A DNA stretch of 64,000 nt, taken from positions 402,245 to 466,244 of the forward strand of contig NZ_JABRPL010000003.1 of assembly GCF_013249015.1 (NCBI RefSeq). The letters run 5' to 3'. Positions 33,052-41,422 of this stretch are shown one piece after another. The notes beneath the pieces were generated by a model. The model was not told the DNA's origin. It worked only from the letters and a program-made list of their open reading frames with translations, and did no database searches. Numbering within the stretch: position 1 is the stretch's first letter; every line of letters begins with the position of its first letter. The DNA comes from Rathayibacter agropyri (lineage in GTDB: Bacteria > Actinomycetota > Actinomycetes > Actinomycetales > Microbacteriaceae). The position numbers and the translations under genes were made by a program.

Positions 33052-35400
33052 ATGGCGGATAAGTGGGTTCTAGAATCTCAGAAGTGGGTCAACTCCACCT
33101 ACAAGGGTGTCGAGGGCTATTCTCCGGTGAAGGAGTCGGGTGATGCCGACCAGGCCACGCGGATCGCTCTCACCCGGGCCCTGCAGGTCGAGCTAAAACT
33201 GAAGCGCTCGGATGACTTCTCGGACGAGACGCTCTCGACGTTGACAAGCGAATACAAGGTGATCAATGACATGACGCCGAACAAGAACATCATCGCGATC
33301 GTCCAGTGTGCTCTCTGGTGCAAAGGATACTATGGCGGAACGACGTGGAAGACATTCGACGCGAAGACCTCCTCGGCGATCGCGAAGATTCGAACGGAGA
33401 TCGGGATCGACGCGGGCCCAGACCTCATGCCCAAGCTCGTAAAAAGCCTCCTCTTGAGCGATACCTACGTTTTGGCGTCCGGCGGCTCGTCACTGATGCG
33501 CCAGATCCAACAGGACCTCAACAAGCGGTATCTGGCCCGCGGCACGTTCGCCGTCGTTCCCTGTGATGGGCTGTACACGACTCAGTTCAACGAGGGGCTT
33601 GTGTACGGAATCCAGTACGAGTCGGGCCTCGCTGACGACGTCGCCAATGGCCATCTCGGTCCGAAGTCGAGAGCGGCGTTGAAGGACTACGCCGCGGGGA
33701 TGAAAATGGGTGCCGTCGACTCCTCGAAGTACTTCGTCCATCTTCTTCAGGCTTCGCTCCTCGTCAACGGCTACTGCACCGACGGACCCTACGACGGTCG
33801 ATTCACGCCAGCTATGGCTGATGCGCTGAAGTCGTTCCAGAAGATTGTGCTACTGCCTGAGACGGGGGTTGGCGATATGTCGACCTGGTGCTCGCTTGTC
33901 ATGTCCTACGGCGATCCCGATCGGACGGCCGCCCAAAAGGCGATTGCAGCCGATTGCAGCATGGACCATGTCACGAAGGCGCGCGCGAAGCTCCTGACGG
34001 ACAACGGCTATCAGATCATCGGGCGGTACCTGACGAACACCGAGGTGTCGGACTATAACGATAAGAAGATCCAGCCGGGCGAGCTGAAAACCATCACCGA
34101 CGCGGGTCTGCGCGTCTTCCCCATCTTTCAGGAGGGGGGAGAAGATGCTGATTCGTTCTCCTACGTGCGCGGGTATGCCGCCGGCCAGAAGGCGCACGCC
34201 GCGGGCCGCGGTTACGGCCTGAAAGCCGGGATGACGATCTACTTCGCGGTCGATTTCAATGCGACCGAGAAGGAGGCGAAGGGCGCTGTCGCGTCACACT
34301 TCCAGGGAGTGAAGGACGGCCTCGCAAGCGTCGGCAGCGCCTACAACGTGGGCATCTACGGTTCTCGTCGGACGTGCCGGATCATCATCGAGAAGAAGCT
34401 CGCCAGCCTCTGCTTCATCGCCGACGAGCCCAACCTCTGGAGTGGTAATTTCGCGCAGCCCTTCCCGCCAGAGTGGGCATTCGAGCAAATCAATGTCTAC
34501 ACAATCGGTTCGGGTGATGACCTGATGAATCTCGACAAGATCATCGCCAACGGTCGAGACGACGGAGCCAAGGAGTTCGACGCCCCGCAGGACTTCTTCG
34601 ACTACGCGGACTGGGTCTACTCTCAGGCCGTAGCGTTCCTTGCGGCGCACCCCGGTGCCACCCCGGGATGCCCGAACGAGCTGACGTTGCAGTTTCTCCG
34701 AGCCCCCCGCTACACGACGTGGCGATGGGGAAGCCTCGTCGGCGACGTCAATAAGGATTTCGTCTCCTTCGTTGAGGCGCAGAAGCGGGAGCGGGTCTAC
34801 CACACCATCGGTCCGGAGATCTCGACGATGATGTCCGTCGACCACATGGCGTTGGCGATGGCGGGTGCTCGGCGCTATGAACTGCCCGCCGACAGATCCA
34901 CCTCGACGGTCGGCGACTTCCTCGGCTGGACGAGTGACCTGACGCGGACGTTCGTGGACTACATCAACTCCCGCAACTCGGGCGGGACATCGGATGCCCA
35001 CGCGTTCGGCCTGGCGACAATCGCGAAGCGGGCGACGCCGTTCAATTCCGATCTCTACCAGGGGGATGTGGACGGATGTGTCCTCGGACTCCTCACGAAG
35101 GGAAAGGACGTCTCTGTCGCGGCCGCGATGCGTTCCTACTACACCGCAAGTTCCGACGGATACCGCACCAGGTTCCAGCAGTTCCTCGACGCCCGCTTTG
35201 AGGGCAACATCACGGCGGCGCGCGATGCTGCGGTGCACTGGTTCACGACCTCGGATTCCGAGGAAGCGGACCTGCGCACCGCGTTCCTCGCGCTCGACGA
35301 GAACAAGATCGTGGGGCCGTCCACGACTACCGACGCCGAGATCCGCGGACTCGCGCAAGCCTGGGCCGACACCCTTACGGCGAAGATCGCGGGTAAGTAG
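33052..35400 (+). CDS. DUF1906 glycoside-hydrolase-like protein with peptidoglycan-binding-like modules
   Basis: A 782-residue multi-domain protein. Residues about 1-290 hold two to three repeated modules like peptidoglycan-binding domain 1 (TRALQVELKLK; AIVQCALWCKGYYGG; YDGRFTPAMADALKSFQK). Residues about 300-510 are a DUF1906 (Rv2525c-like) TIM-barrel domain: ITDAGLRVFPIFQEGGEDAD, GLKAGMTIYFAVDFNATEKE, YNVGIYGSRRTC. The C-terminal 270 residues are unrecognised and helical. There is no N-terminal signal peptide, although such domains normally act on cell-wall glycans, so export may need a partner or lysis. GC content is lower than in flanking genes. Confidence 0.85.
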   Translation: MADKWVLESQKWVNSTYKGVEGYSPVKESGDADQATRIALTRALQVELKLKRSDDFSDETLSTLTSEYKVINDMTPNKNIIAIVQCALWCKGYYGGTTWKTFDAKTSSAIAKIRTEIGIDAGPDLMPKLVKSLLLSDTYVLASGGSSLMRQIQQDLNKRYLARGTFAVVPCDGLYTTQFNEGLVYGIQYESGLADDVANGHLGPKSRAALKDYAAGMKMGAVDSSKYFVHLLQASLLVNGYCTDGPYDGRFTPAMADALKSFQKIVLLPETGVGDMSTWCSLVMSYGDPDRTAAQKAIAADCSMDHVTKARAKLLTDNGYQIIGRYLTNTEVSDYNDKKIQPGELKTITDAGLRVFPIFQEGGEDADSFSYVRGYAAGQKAHAAGRGYGLKAGMTIYFAVDFNATEKEAKGAVASHFQGVKDGLASVGSAYNVGIYGSRRTCRIIIEKKLASLCFIADEPNLWSGNFAQPFPPEWAFEQINVYTIGSGDDLMNLDKIIANGRDDGAKEFDAPQDFFDYADWVYSQAVAFLAAHPGATPGCPNELTLQFLRAPRYTTWRWGSLVGDVNKDFVSFVEAQKRERVYHTIGPEISTMMSVDHMALAMAGARRYELPADRSTSTVGDFLGWTSDLTRTFVDYINSRNSGGTSDAHAFGLATIAKRATPFNSDLYQGDVDGCVLGLLTKGKDVSVAAAMRSYYTASSDGYRTRFQQFLDARFEGNITAARDAAVHWFTTSDSEEADLRTAFLALDENKIVGPSTTTDAEIRGLAQAWADTLTAKIAGK

Positions 35401-35408
35401 GAGTCAGC

Positions 35409-35487
35409 CTCCCGCTGCGAGATGCCACTTGTGACGCGCGACACGCCGACGATGGGCGTCACGAGTGGCATCTCGCGGAGGGGAGGC
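35409..35487 (+). repeat. R-family palindromic repeat, copy 4
   Basis: CGAGATGCCACTTGTGACGC pairs with GCGTCACGAGTGGCATCTCG with one mismatch; centre GCGACACGCCGACGATGG. It is nearly identical to copy 5 at 36843-36915, including the centre, and in the same orientation. The two copies enclose exactly the two genes at 35553-36841. Confidence 0.85.
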
Positions 35488-35552
35488 TACGGTTCGCTCT
35501 CACGACGGGCACAATGGCCTGGCCGGTTGAGACGGAGACAGGAGCCAGCGCG

Positions 35553-36410
35553 ATGCCGATGCAGTTTGATTTCCATCTGATCGGAGCGAACGCGCCCGAG
35601 GGAGAGCTGCCGGCAGAGCAGCTACTCGAACTGGTCGAGAGCGTGAAGGAGCTCGCAACGAAGATCGGACGTGTCGAGACCAGAGCGGAACCAGTGGGTA
35701 GAGCGCCTCGGCGAACCCTGCAGGTCGCGCGCCTATCGATCGGTTTAACGGCGGGAAGCACGACGGTCAGGGTGCGACGAGCGGGCGTCGTTGACGCTCT
35801 CGACTTCGAGAGCGAGGAGGAGCAGACGATCGACGCGGACTTCATGGCAGTCATTGAAGCGGTCGCCCGCAATGAGCGCCCTGGTTGGATCGGTGACTCG
35901 ATCGCACGTGCCGCAGCCCATGTCGTCAACGCGCTACAAGCGTCCGCTCAGCAGGTCCAGTTCGTCGTCGATGGGGTGACTCGCGCGGAGTTCAGTACTG
36001 CCGCGGTCGATCGTTCCGTCTGGCAGGCGCCGCTGCGCGCAGGTAACCAGGAGATGACCTTCGTGGGTCGGCTGTACTCGGCGAACCTCCGCACGCATCG
36101 TTTCGCGATCCAGGATGCGCTCGGCGCCCGACTGGAACTCCCTGCGGTGGACGACGACGACTCCGCCGGTGCGCTGCTCGGACGGGAGGTCGTCGCGGTC
36201 GGCATGCCCGAGTACGACGATCGCGGCCTTCTCATCGCGCTGCGGTCTGCCGCGATCACCCTCGCTCCTCCTGCCATCAAGGATGGAGGCGTCCCCGGCG
36301 CGGTGCCGCTCGAGCGGATCCTCGGGTCTTCGACCGGCGCTGATGGCGAGACCGGAATTGAGTTGACCGACGAGGAGTTCGCATCCTTCCTCCATGCGGT
36401 GCGGGGATGA
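35553..36410 (+). CDS. 285-residue unknown protein, putative partner of the PIN nuclease
   Basis: An unrecognised protein (MPMQFDFHLIGANAPEGELP...). The first 110 residues look alpha/beta with a helix that includes LLELVESVKELATKIG; residues about 170-240 include the beta-rich FVGRLYSANLRTHRFAIQDA; the tail is acidic (TDEEFASFLHAVRG). The ATG at 35553 has GGAG eight bases upstream and is preferred to the ATG at 35514. The stop overlaps the PIN gene start (ATGA), as toxin and antitoxin genes do, but it is several times longer than usual VapB antitoxins and has no visible DNA-binding motif. Confidence 0.75.
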   Translation: MPMQFDFHLIGANAPEGELPAEQLLELVESVKELATKIGRVETRAEPVGRAPRRTLQVARLSIGLTAGSTTVRVRRAGVVDALDFESEEEQTIDADFMAVIEAVARNERPGWIGDSIARAAAHVVNALQASAQQVQFVVDGVTRAEFSTAAVDRSVWQAPLRAGNQEMTFVGRLYSANLRTHRFAIQDALGARLELPAVDDDDSAGALLGREVVAVGMPEYDDRGLLIALRSAAITLAPPAIKDGGVPGAVPLERILGSSTGADGETGIELTDEEFASFLHAVRG

Positions 36411-36841
36411 TGATGAGTCCGGTCCTCGTCGACACGGATGTCTTCAGTCGCCTCTTCGTCCGCCGTTCCCGTGCTCGCGCGGAGAGTGGGGCTGTCCAGG
36501 CGTGGCGACAGGTCCTGCGTGGACGTCAGGTGGTGATCGCGTTCCAGACGCGCGCGGAGGTACTTCAGGGCGCGCTCGCCGCAGAGTGGGGATCCACGCG
36601 AATGGGGCGGTTGCGTGCCGTGCTCGACGCACGCCCGACGGTGGGCGTCGACCATGACGTGATCGACGCCCATGCGGTCCTCTTCGCGGCCTGTCGGCGG
36701 AGTGGTCACGCCCTCCAGGACAAGCGCCATACCGGAGACCGATGGGTAGCCTCGTGTGCCATCGCGAAGAACCTGCCGATCCTCGCGGGTGATCGGATTT
36801 ACCGGGACGCGCCCGCCCTCCGCGTCGTGAGCACTCCCTGA
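36407..36841 (+). CDS. PIN-domain (VapC-like) ribonuclease
   Basis: A 144-residue PIN protein. The acidic metal-binding residues are visible: D9 and D11 in VLVDTDVFSRLF, the Glu in RAEVLQGAL, the Asp in HTGDRWVASCAI and the Asp in PILAGDRIYR. It probably cleaves RNA (tRNA or mRNA) as a toxin. Translation is coupled to the preceding unknown gene by ATGA overlap. It ends two bases before R copy 5. Confidence 0.9.
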   Translation: MMMSPVLVDTDVFSRLFVRRSRARAESGAVQAWRQVLRGRQVVIAFQTRAEVLQGALAAEWGSTRMGRLRAVLDARPTVGVDHDVIDAHAVLFAACRRSGHALQDKRHTGDRWVASCAIAKNLPILAGDRIYRDAPALRVVSTP

Positions 36842-36842
36842 T

Positions 36843-36915
36843 GCTTCTGCGAGATGCCACTTGTGACGCGCGACACGCCGACGATGTTCGTCGCGAGTGG
36901 CATCTCGCGGAGGGG
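36843..36915 (+). repeat. R-family palindromic repeat, copy 5
   Basis: CGAGATGCCACTTGTGACG pairs with CGTCGCGAGTGGCATCTCG with two mismatches; the first 40 bases match copy 4 exactly (through GCGACACGCCGACGATG). It lies between the PIN gene and the end of the convergent oxidoreductase gene. Confidence 0.85.
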
Positions 36916-38088
36916 TCAGCGCGTGACCGCGGTGGCAGTCGAAGAGGAGGCGGCGCTCGTGGTGACCGCGTCGAGCACGCGCTGCACGTCGAGCGCGTCG
37001 GCAAATGTCGGCGTGGCGGCCGTGCCGGAGGCGATCGCCTCGACCAGGTCGACGACCTGGTGCGTGAACAGGTGCTCATAGCCGATGCCGTGCCCGGTCG
37101 GCCACCACGCGGCCATGTACGGATGCGCGGGCTCGGTGACCTGGATGCGGCGGAAACCCTGCGCCTCCTCGGGGTCGCGGGCGTCGTAGTACTCCAGCTC
37201 GTTCATCCGCTCGAAGTCGAAGGCGATTGAGCCGAGTTCGCCGTTGACCTCGATGCGGTTCGCGTTGCGGCGTCCGGTAGCCACGCGGGTTGCCTCGAAG
37301 ACGCCGAGGGCGCCGCCCTCGAAGGCCGCGGTGAAGGCCGCGGCGTCGTCCACGGTCACAGCGCCGCGCGGAGCGTCAGCGCCGGCGCGCCCGCCGAGAC
37401 CGACCTGCTCGCTCAGCACAGGGCGCTGGGTGGTGAAGGTCCGTAGCGTCGCGGAGACGGACGTGATGCTGCTGCCGGTCAGCCACTGGGCGGTATCGAT
37501 GCTGTGCGCGCCGATATCGCCGAGGGCACCCGAACCGGCACGCTCCTTTTGTAGGCGCCAGGTCAGCGGCGCTTCGGAGTCGGAGAGCCAGTCCTGGAGG
37601 TACTGCGCCCGGACGTGGCGGATTGCGCCGAGCCGCCCCTCCTCGATGAAGCGCTTGGCCAGTGCCAGCGCGGGCGTGCGACGGTAGCTGAAGCCGCACA
37701 TCGCGATCCGTTCGGAGGCGGCGGCTGCGGCGACCATCCGCTCCGCCTCCTCCACGGAATTGGCCAGCGGCTTTTCGCACAGCACGTGCTTGCCGGCCTC
37801 GAGGGCGGCGAGAGCGATCTCGGCGTGCGTGTCGCCGGGCGTGCAAATGTCGACGAGGTCGATGTCGTCGCGGGCGATGACGGCACGCCAATCGGTCGAG
37901 GCCTCGCTCCAGCCGAGTTGCTCGGCGCGCTCCGCCGTCGTATCGGGGTTGCTCCCCACGAGCACGGCCAGTTCGGGGCGCAGCGGGAGGGGGAAGAAGC
38001 GGGAGGCGGTCCGCCAGGCGTGCGAGTGGGTGCGGCCCATGAAGGCGGTCCCCACCATCGCGACGCGCAGTACTCGGTCGTTCGACAT
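36916..38088 (-). CDS. Gfo/Idh/MocA family oxidoreductase
   Basis: A 390-residue sugar dehydrogenase. Rossmann motif VAMVGTAFMGRTHSHAW, VDICTPGDTHAEIALAALEA, the EKPLANS catalytic motif and GALGDIGAHSIDTAQWLTG with the catalytic Asp/His. Divergent from the sugar ABC importer with 586 bases between starts, so it may metabolise the imported sugar. The substrate is unknown; myo-inositol or a keto-sugar is plausible. Confidence 0.94.
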   Translation of the reverse strand: MSNDRVLRVAMVGTAFMGRTHSHAWRTASRFFPLPLRPELAVLVGSNPDTTAERAEQLGWSEASTDWRAVIARDDIDLVDICTPGDTHAEIALAALEAGKHVLCEKPLANSVEEAERMVAAAAASERIAMCGFSYRRTPALALAKRFIEEGRLGAIRHVRAQYLQDWLSDSEAPLTWRLQKERAGSGALGDIGAHSIDTAQWLTGSSITSVSATLRTFTTQRPVLSEQVGLGGRAGADAPRGAVTVDDAAAFTAAFEGGALGVFEATRVATGRRNANRIEVNGELGSIAFDFERMNELEYYDARDPEEAQGFRRIQVTEPAHPYMAAWWPTGHGIGYEHLFTHQVVDLVEAIASGTAATPTFADALDVQRVLDAVTTSAASSSTATAVTR

Positions 38089-38674
38089 CGTCGTCCTTTC
38101 GTCGGCCGTACGACACTGCCACGGGTGCAGGGGGTCTGGCTACCTCGTTCCCGCGTCCGCATTCTCCTTCGCCGCATCAGGACGGATGGTTGCCTTCGGT
38201 TAGTTGTCGGGGGCTTTCTGGGTCGCGATGGACGTGTCGCCGGGCATCGAACGGGACGTCCTCCTCAATCGCACCTGAATCCGCCACGACACCCGCCCCT
38301 TCCCGACTCGGCGAGCCGAAACGTCCCACGTGAGTTCGCTCGGGAGCATAGAGAAGAACGGAAGTCACAAACGGCAATCCGCGACGCCTTTACACGCCAC
38401 CCCGAGCCCCCTTCGACGACGGCGACCGCCGAGCGTCGGAAAGTGACGCGCCCGGGCGGGAGGTACTCGACGGGACTCGGGGCGATGGGAGAGCGCTCTC
38501 ACGGCGACTCGATGTCTCAAACCGCACCCCCAGATGTCGCATAATCCCGCGGATCCCAGTGCTAGCGCGGGCGCAGCCGACCCCGGTGTTCGCTGCACAA
38601 GGGCCCCGATTACCTTCGAATCGGTTCAGAACTTTTGCTTGACCGGCGACGTAAGTAGAAGTAGCTTCGACCGC
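38089..38674. other. Gene-free divergent control region, 586 bases
   Basis: It separates the oxidoreductase from the sugar ABC operon. It holds the operator-like palindrome at 38489-38500, GAATCGGTTC at 38617-38626 and TTGACC at 38639-38644 followed after 17 bases by TAGCTT, a possible promoter for the ABC operon. No coding remnant was recognised. Confidence 0.45.
38489..38500. promoter_or_regulatory. LacI-type operator-like palindrome
   Basis: GAGAGCGCTCTC is a perfect 12-bp palindrome centred on CG and surrounded by GGGAGAGCGCTCTCACGG. LacI/GalR regulators of sugar genes in actinobacteria bind sites of the form TGGGAGCGCTCCCA. It lies 175 bases upstream of the ABC operon. No LacI gene is in this window. 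Confidence 0.45.
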
Positions 38675-40240
38675 ATGGTCACCGCAGACCCCCGCAGCAC
38701 TGCTGCACAGCCTCTTCCCCGCACCTCCGACGAGTCTCAGCAGCTGCTTTTGCAGATGCGCGGGATCGTCAAGGTCTTCCCCGGCGCCCGCGCCCTCGAC
38801 GGCGTCGACCTCGATGTCCGACCCGGCGAAGTGCACTGCCTCCTCGGCCAGAACGGCGCGGGGAAGTCCACCCTCATCAAGACCCTCGCCGGGGCCCACC
38901 AGCCCACCGAGGGCGAAATCCTCGTGGACGGGAACGTCGTCACGATCCCGTCCCCGACTGCCGCCCTGGCGCTGGGTATTGCGACGATGTACCAAGAGCT
39001 CGACGTCGTCGACGGCCTCTCGGTTGCCGAAAACATCTTCCTCGGGCACGAACTCTCGCGCGGCGGCTTCACCGCTCGCTCGAAGGCGTCGAAGATCACC
39101 CGCGAGCTGATGAAGCGCCTCGGCCACCCCGAGATCACGCCGCACCGCGAGGTGGGCAGCCTCTCGGCGGCAGGCAAGCAGATCGTGCAGATGGCTCGCG
39201 CCCTCTCGCACGAGGCTCGGGTCATCATCATGGACGAGCCGTCGGCGGTACTCGATTCGGAGGAGGTCGAGAACCTCTTCCACGTGGTCCGCCAGCTCAC
39301 CGAATCCGGTGTCGCGATCGTCTATATCTCGCACCGGCTCGAAGAGATCCGCGCCATCGGCGACCGGATCACCGTCATCAAGGACGGCGCGACGGTCGCC
39401 AAAAACCTCGAGGTGGTCGACACGCCGACCTCGGCGCTCATCACCCTGATGACCGGTCGCGCCGTCGAGTATGTCTTCCCCGACAGGCCAGAGGTCGCCA
39501 CTGAGGCTGAGACGCTGCTGAAGGTCGAGAATCTGGGCCTGCGTGGCTCCTTCGCCGATGTCTCGCTCGAGATCCGCGCGGGCGAGGTCGTCGGGCTCGC
39601 GGGCCTGGTCGGCTCGGGTCGCTCCGAGATCCTCGAGACGATCTATGGGGCGCGTCGCGCGAGCTCAGGGACCGTCAGTGTAGCGGGCAAGCGGTTGCGC
39701 GCCGGCTCCGTGACCTCGGCGGTCGACGCGGGGATCGGCCTGTGCCCGGAGGAGCGCAAGAGCCAGGGCCTGCTCCTGGACGAGCCGGTCTACCGCAATA
39801 TCACCCTCTCGACCTTCGACCGCTTCGCCAAGCGCGGCTTTCTCGACGAGCGCTCCGAGCGCGCGGCGGCGGCCGAGCAGGCGGTCGCACTCGACCTGAG
39901 GCCCGCCGGGGTCGACCGCGACGCCCGCACCCTCTCCGGAGGCAACCAGCAGAAGGCGCTCCTCGCCCGCTGGCTGGTGCGCGGCTGCCGCGTCCTGCTT
40001 CTGGATGAGCCGACCCGCGGGGTCGACGTTGGAGCGCGGGCAGAGATCTACACCCTGATCCGGGATCTCGCGACGAACGGCGCTGCCGTCCTCGTGGTCT
40101 CCAGCGAGATCGGCGAGGTCCTCGGGCTTTCGGACCGAGTGCTCGTGATCTCCGACGGCGCGGTGGTCCACGAGGGCCCCGCCGATTCGATCGACGAGCA
40201 CCGTGTGCTCGATCTCGTCATGGAAGGAAGTGCAGCGTGA
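38675..40240 (+). CDS. Sugar ABC transporter ATP-binding protein (RbsA/MglA type, tandem ATPase)
   Basis: A 521-residue double ATPase. The first domain has Walker A GQNGAGKST and Walker B VIIMDEPSAVLD, with the altered signature LSAAGKQIVQMARAL. The second has the degenerate Walker A GLVGSGRSE and the intact LSGGNQQKALLARWL signature with VLLLDEPTRGVD. This asymmetry is standard for the family. The ATG at 38675 is favoured; the longer ORF from 38534 starts in the control region. It overlaps the permease gene by 4 bases. Confidence 0.95.
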   Translation: MVTADPRSTAAQPLPRTSDESQQLLLQMRGIVKVFPGARALDGVDLDVRPGEVHCLLGQNGAGKSTLIKTLAGAHQPTEGEILVDGNVVTIPSPTAALALGIATMYQELDVVDGLSVAENIFLGHELSRGGFTARSKASKITRELMKRLGHPEITPHREVGSLSAAGKQIVQMARALSHEARVIIMDEPSAVLDSEEVENLFHVVRQLTESGVAIVYISHRLEEIRAIGDRITVIKDGATVAKNLEVVDTPTSALITLMTGRAVEYVFPDRPEVATEAETLLKVENLGLRGSFADVSLEIRAGEVVGLAGLVGSGRSEILETIYGARRASSGTVSVAGKRLRAGSVTSAVDAGIGLCPEERKSQGLLLDEPVYRNITLSTFDRFAKRGFLDERSERAAAAEQAVALDLRPAGVDRDARTLSGGNQQKALLARWLVRGCRVLLLDEPTRGVDVGARAEIYTLIRDLATNGAAVLVVSSEIGEVLGLSDRVLVISDGAVVHEGPADSIDEHRVLDLVMEGSAA

Positions 40241-41322
40241 GCGGACAGCTCGACACAGCGACGTCGATCGGCGGTCCGCAGGAGGACGCCGCCCGTCACG
40301 CGTCGGCCGCCACCGGAGGCGCCAGCGGTGGGACCCCGCCCCGCGCCCGCTCGGGGCTGGCCGCCCTGATGCAGGGTTCGCTCGGCCGCAACGTCGGCCT
40401 CGTGCTGGCGCTGGTCATCCTGTGCATCGTCGGATTCGCGACGGCGGGGGAGCGGTTCGCGAGTGTCGAGAATGTGCTCACGATCCTCCGGCTTGCCGCG
40501 GTCATCGGGGTGCTGAGCATCGGTATGACCTTCGTCATCACCTCGGGCGGGATCGACCTCTCGGTCGGTTCGGTGATGGGCCTGGCGACGGTCTGGGCGA
40601 GCACCGTCTCGACGCAGTTTTACGCGGCGAACACCTCGTGGCTGGTGATCGTGCTCACCGCGGTGCTGGTCGGCCTGGTCTGCGGATTGATCAACGGAGC
40701 GCTGATCGCTTACGGACGCGTCGTTGCGTTCATGGCGACGCTGGCGATGCTCGTTGCCGCCCGCGGGTTCGCGGAGCTGATCTCGAATCGGCAGACGCAG
40801 ATCGTCACGGTCACTCCGTTCCTCGACTTCTTCCGCGCGGACGTGCTGGGCATCCCGGTGCTCGTGCTGATCTTCGTGGTCGTCGCGGTCGCGGGCTGGA
40901 TTCTGCTCAATCGCACTACCTTCGGCCGGCGCACCATCGCGGTCGGCGGTAACCCGGAGGCGGCCCGCCTCGCCGGCATCAAGGTTCGCCGACACACCAT
41001 GTACATCTACGGCCTCGCGGGTCTCACGGCCGGCATCGCCGCGGTCATGATGCTCGCGCGCACCACGGCCGGCACCTCGACCCACGGCCAGCTGTACGAA
41101 CTCGATGCCATCGCGGCGGTCGTCGTCGGCGGCACTCTCCTCGCCGGAGGCCGAGGCACCATCGTCGGCACCGTCTTCGGCGTCCTTATCTTCACGACCC
41201 TCACCAACGTCTTCACGCAGAACAACATGTCGACCTCGGCCCAGGCCGTGGCGAAGGGCGCGATCATCGTCGCCGCCGTTCTGCTCCAGCAGCGCTTCGC
41301 CGCTCGCAGCCGAAAGTCCTGA
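40237..41322 (+). CDS. Sugar ABC transporter permease (RbsC type)
   Basis: A 361-residue permease with a soluble, Ala/Gly/Pro-rich N-terminal extension of about 45 residues, then eight to ten hydrophobic segments. Family motifs include GMTFVITSGGIDLSVGSVMG, GLINGALIAYGRV, TFGRRTIAVGGNPEAARLAG and AIAAVVVGGTLLAGGRGTIV. It works with the tandem ATPase and the following binding protein. Confidence 0.95.
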   Translation: MSGQLDTATSIGGPQEDAARHASAATGGASGGTPPRARSGLAALMQGSLGRNVGLVLALVILCIVGFATAGERFASVENVLTILRLAAVIGVLSIGMTFVITSGGIDLSVGSVMGLATVWASTVSTQFYAANTSWLVIVLTAVLVGLVCGLINGALIAYGRVVAFMATLAMLVAARGFAELISNRQTQIVTVTPFLDFFRADVLGIPVLVLIFVVVAVAGWILLNRTTFGRRTIAVGGNPEAARLAGIKVRRHTMYIYGLAGLTAGIAAVMMLARTTAGTSTHGQLYELDAIAAVVVGGTLLAGGRGTIVGTVFGVLIFTTLTNVFTQNNMSTSAQAVAKGAIIVAAVLLQQRFAARSRKS

Positions 41323-41422
41323 CCCCGCTCCCCTCCACAGCACCCACCCGACCACCCAGGTCACCTCCCGCAGGACACCTGTGCCCTGCGGCACCACGCA
41401 TCGATCGAAGGAGATCACCCCC

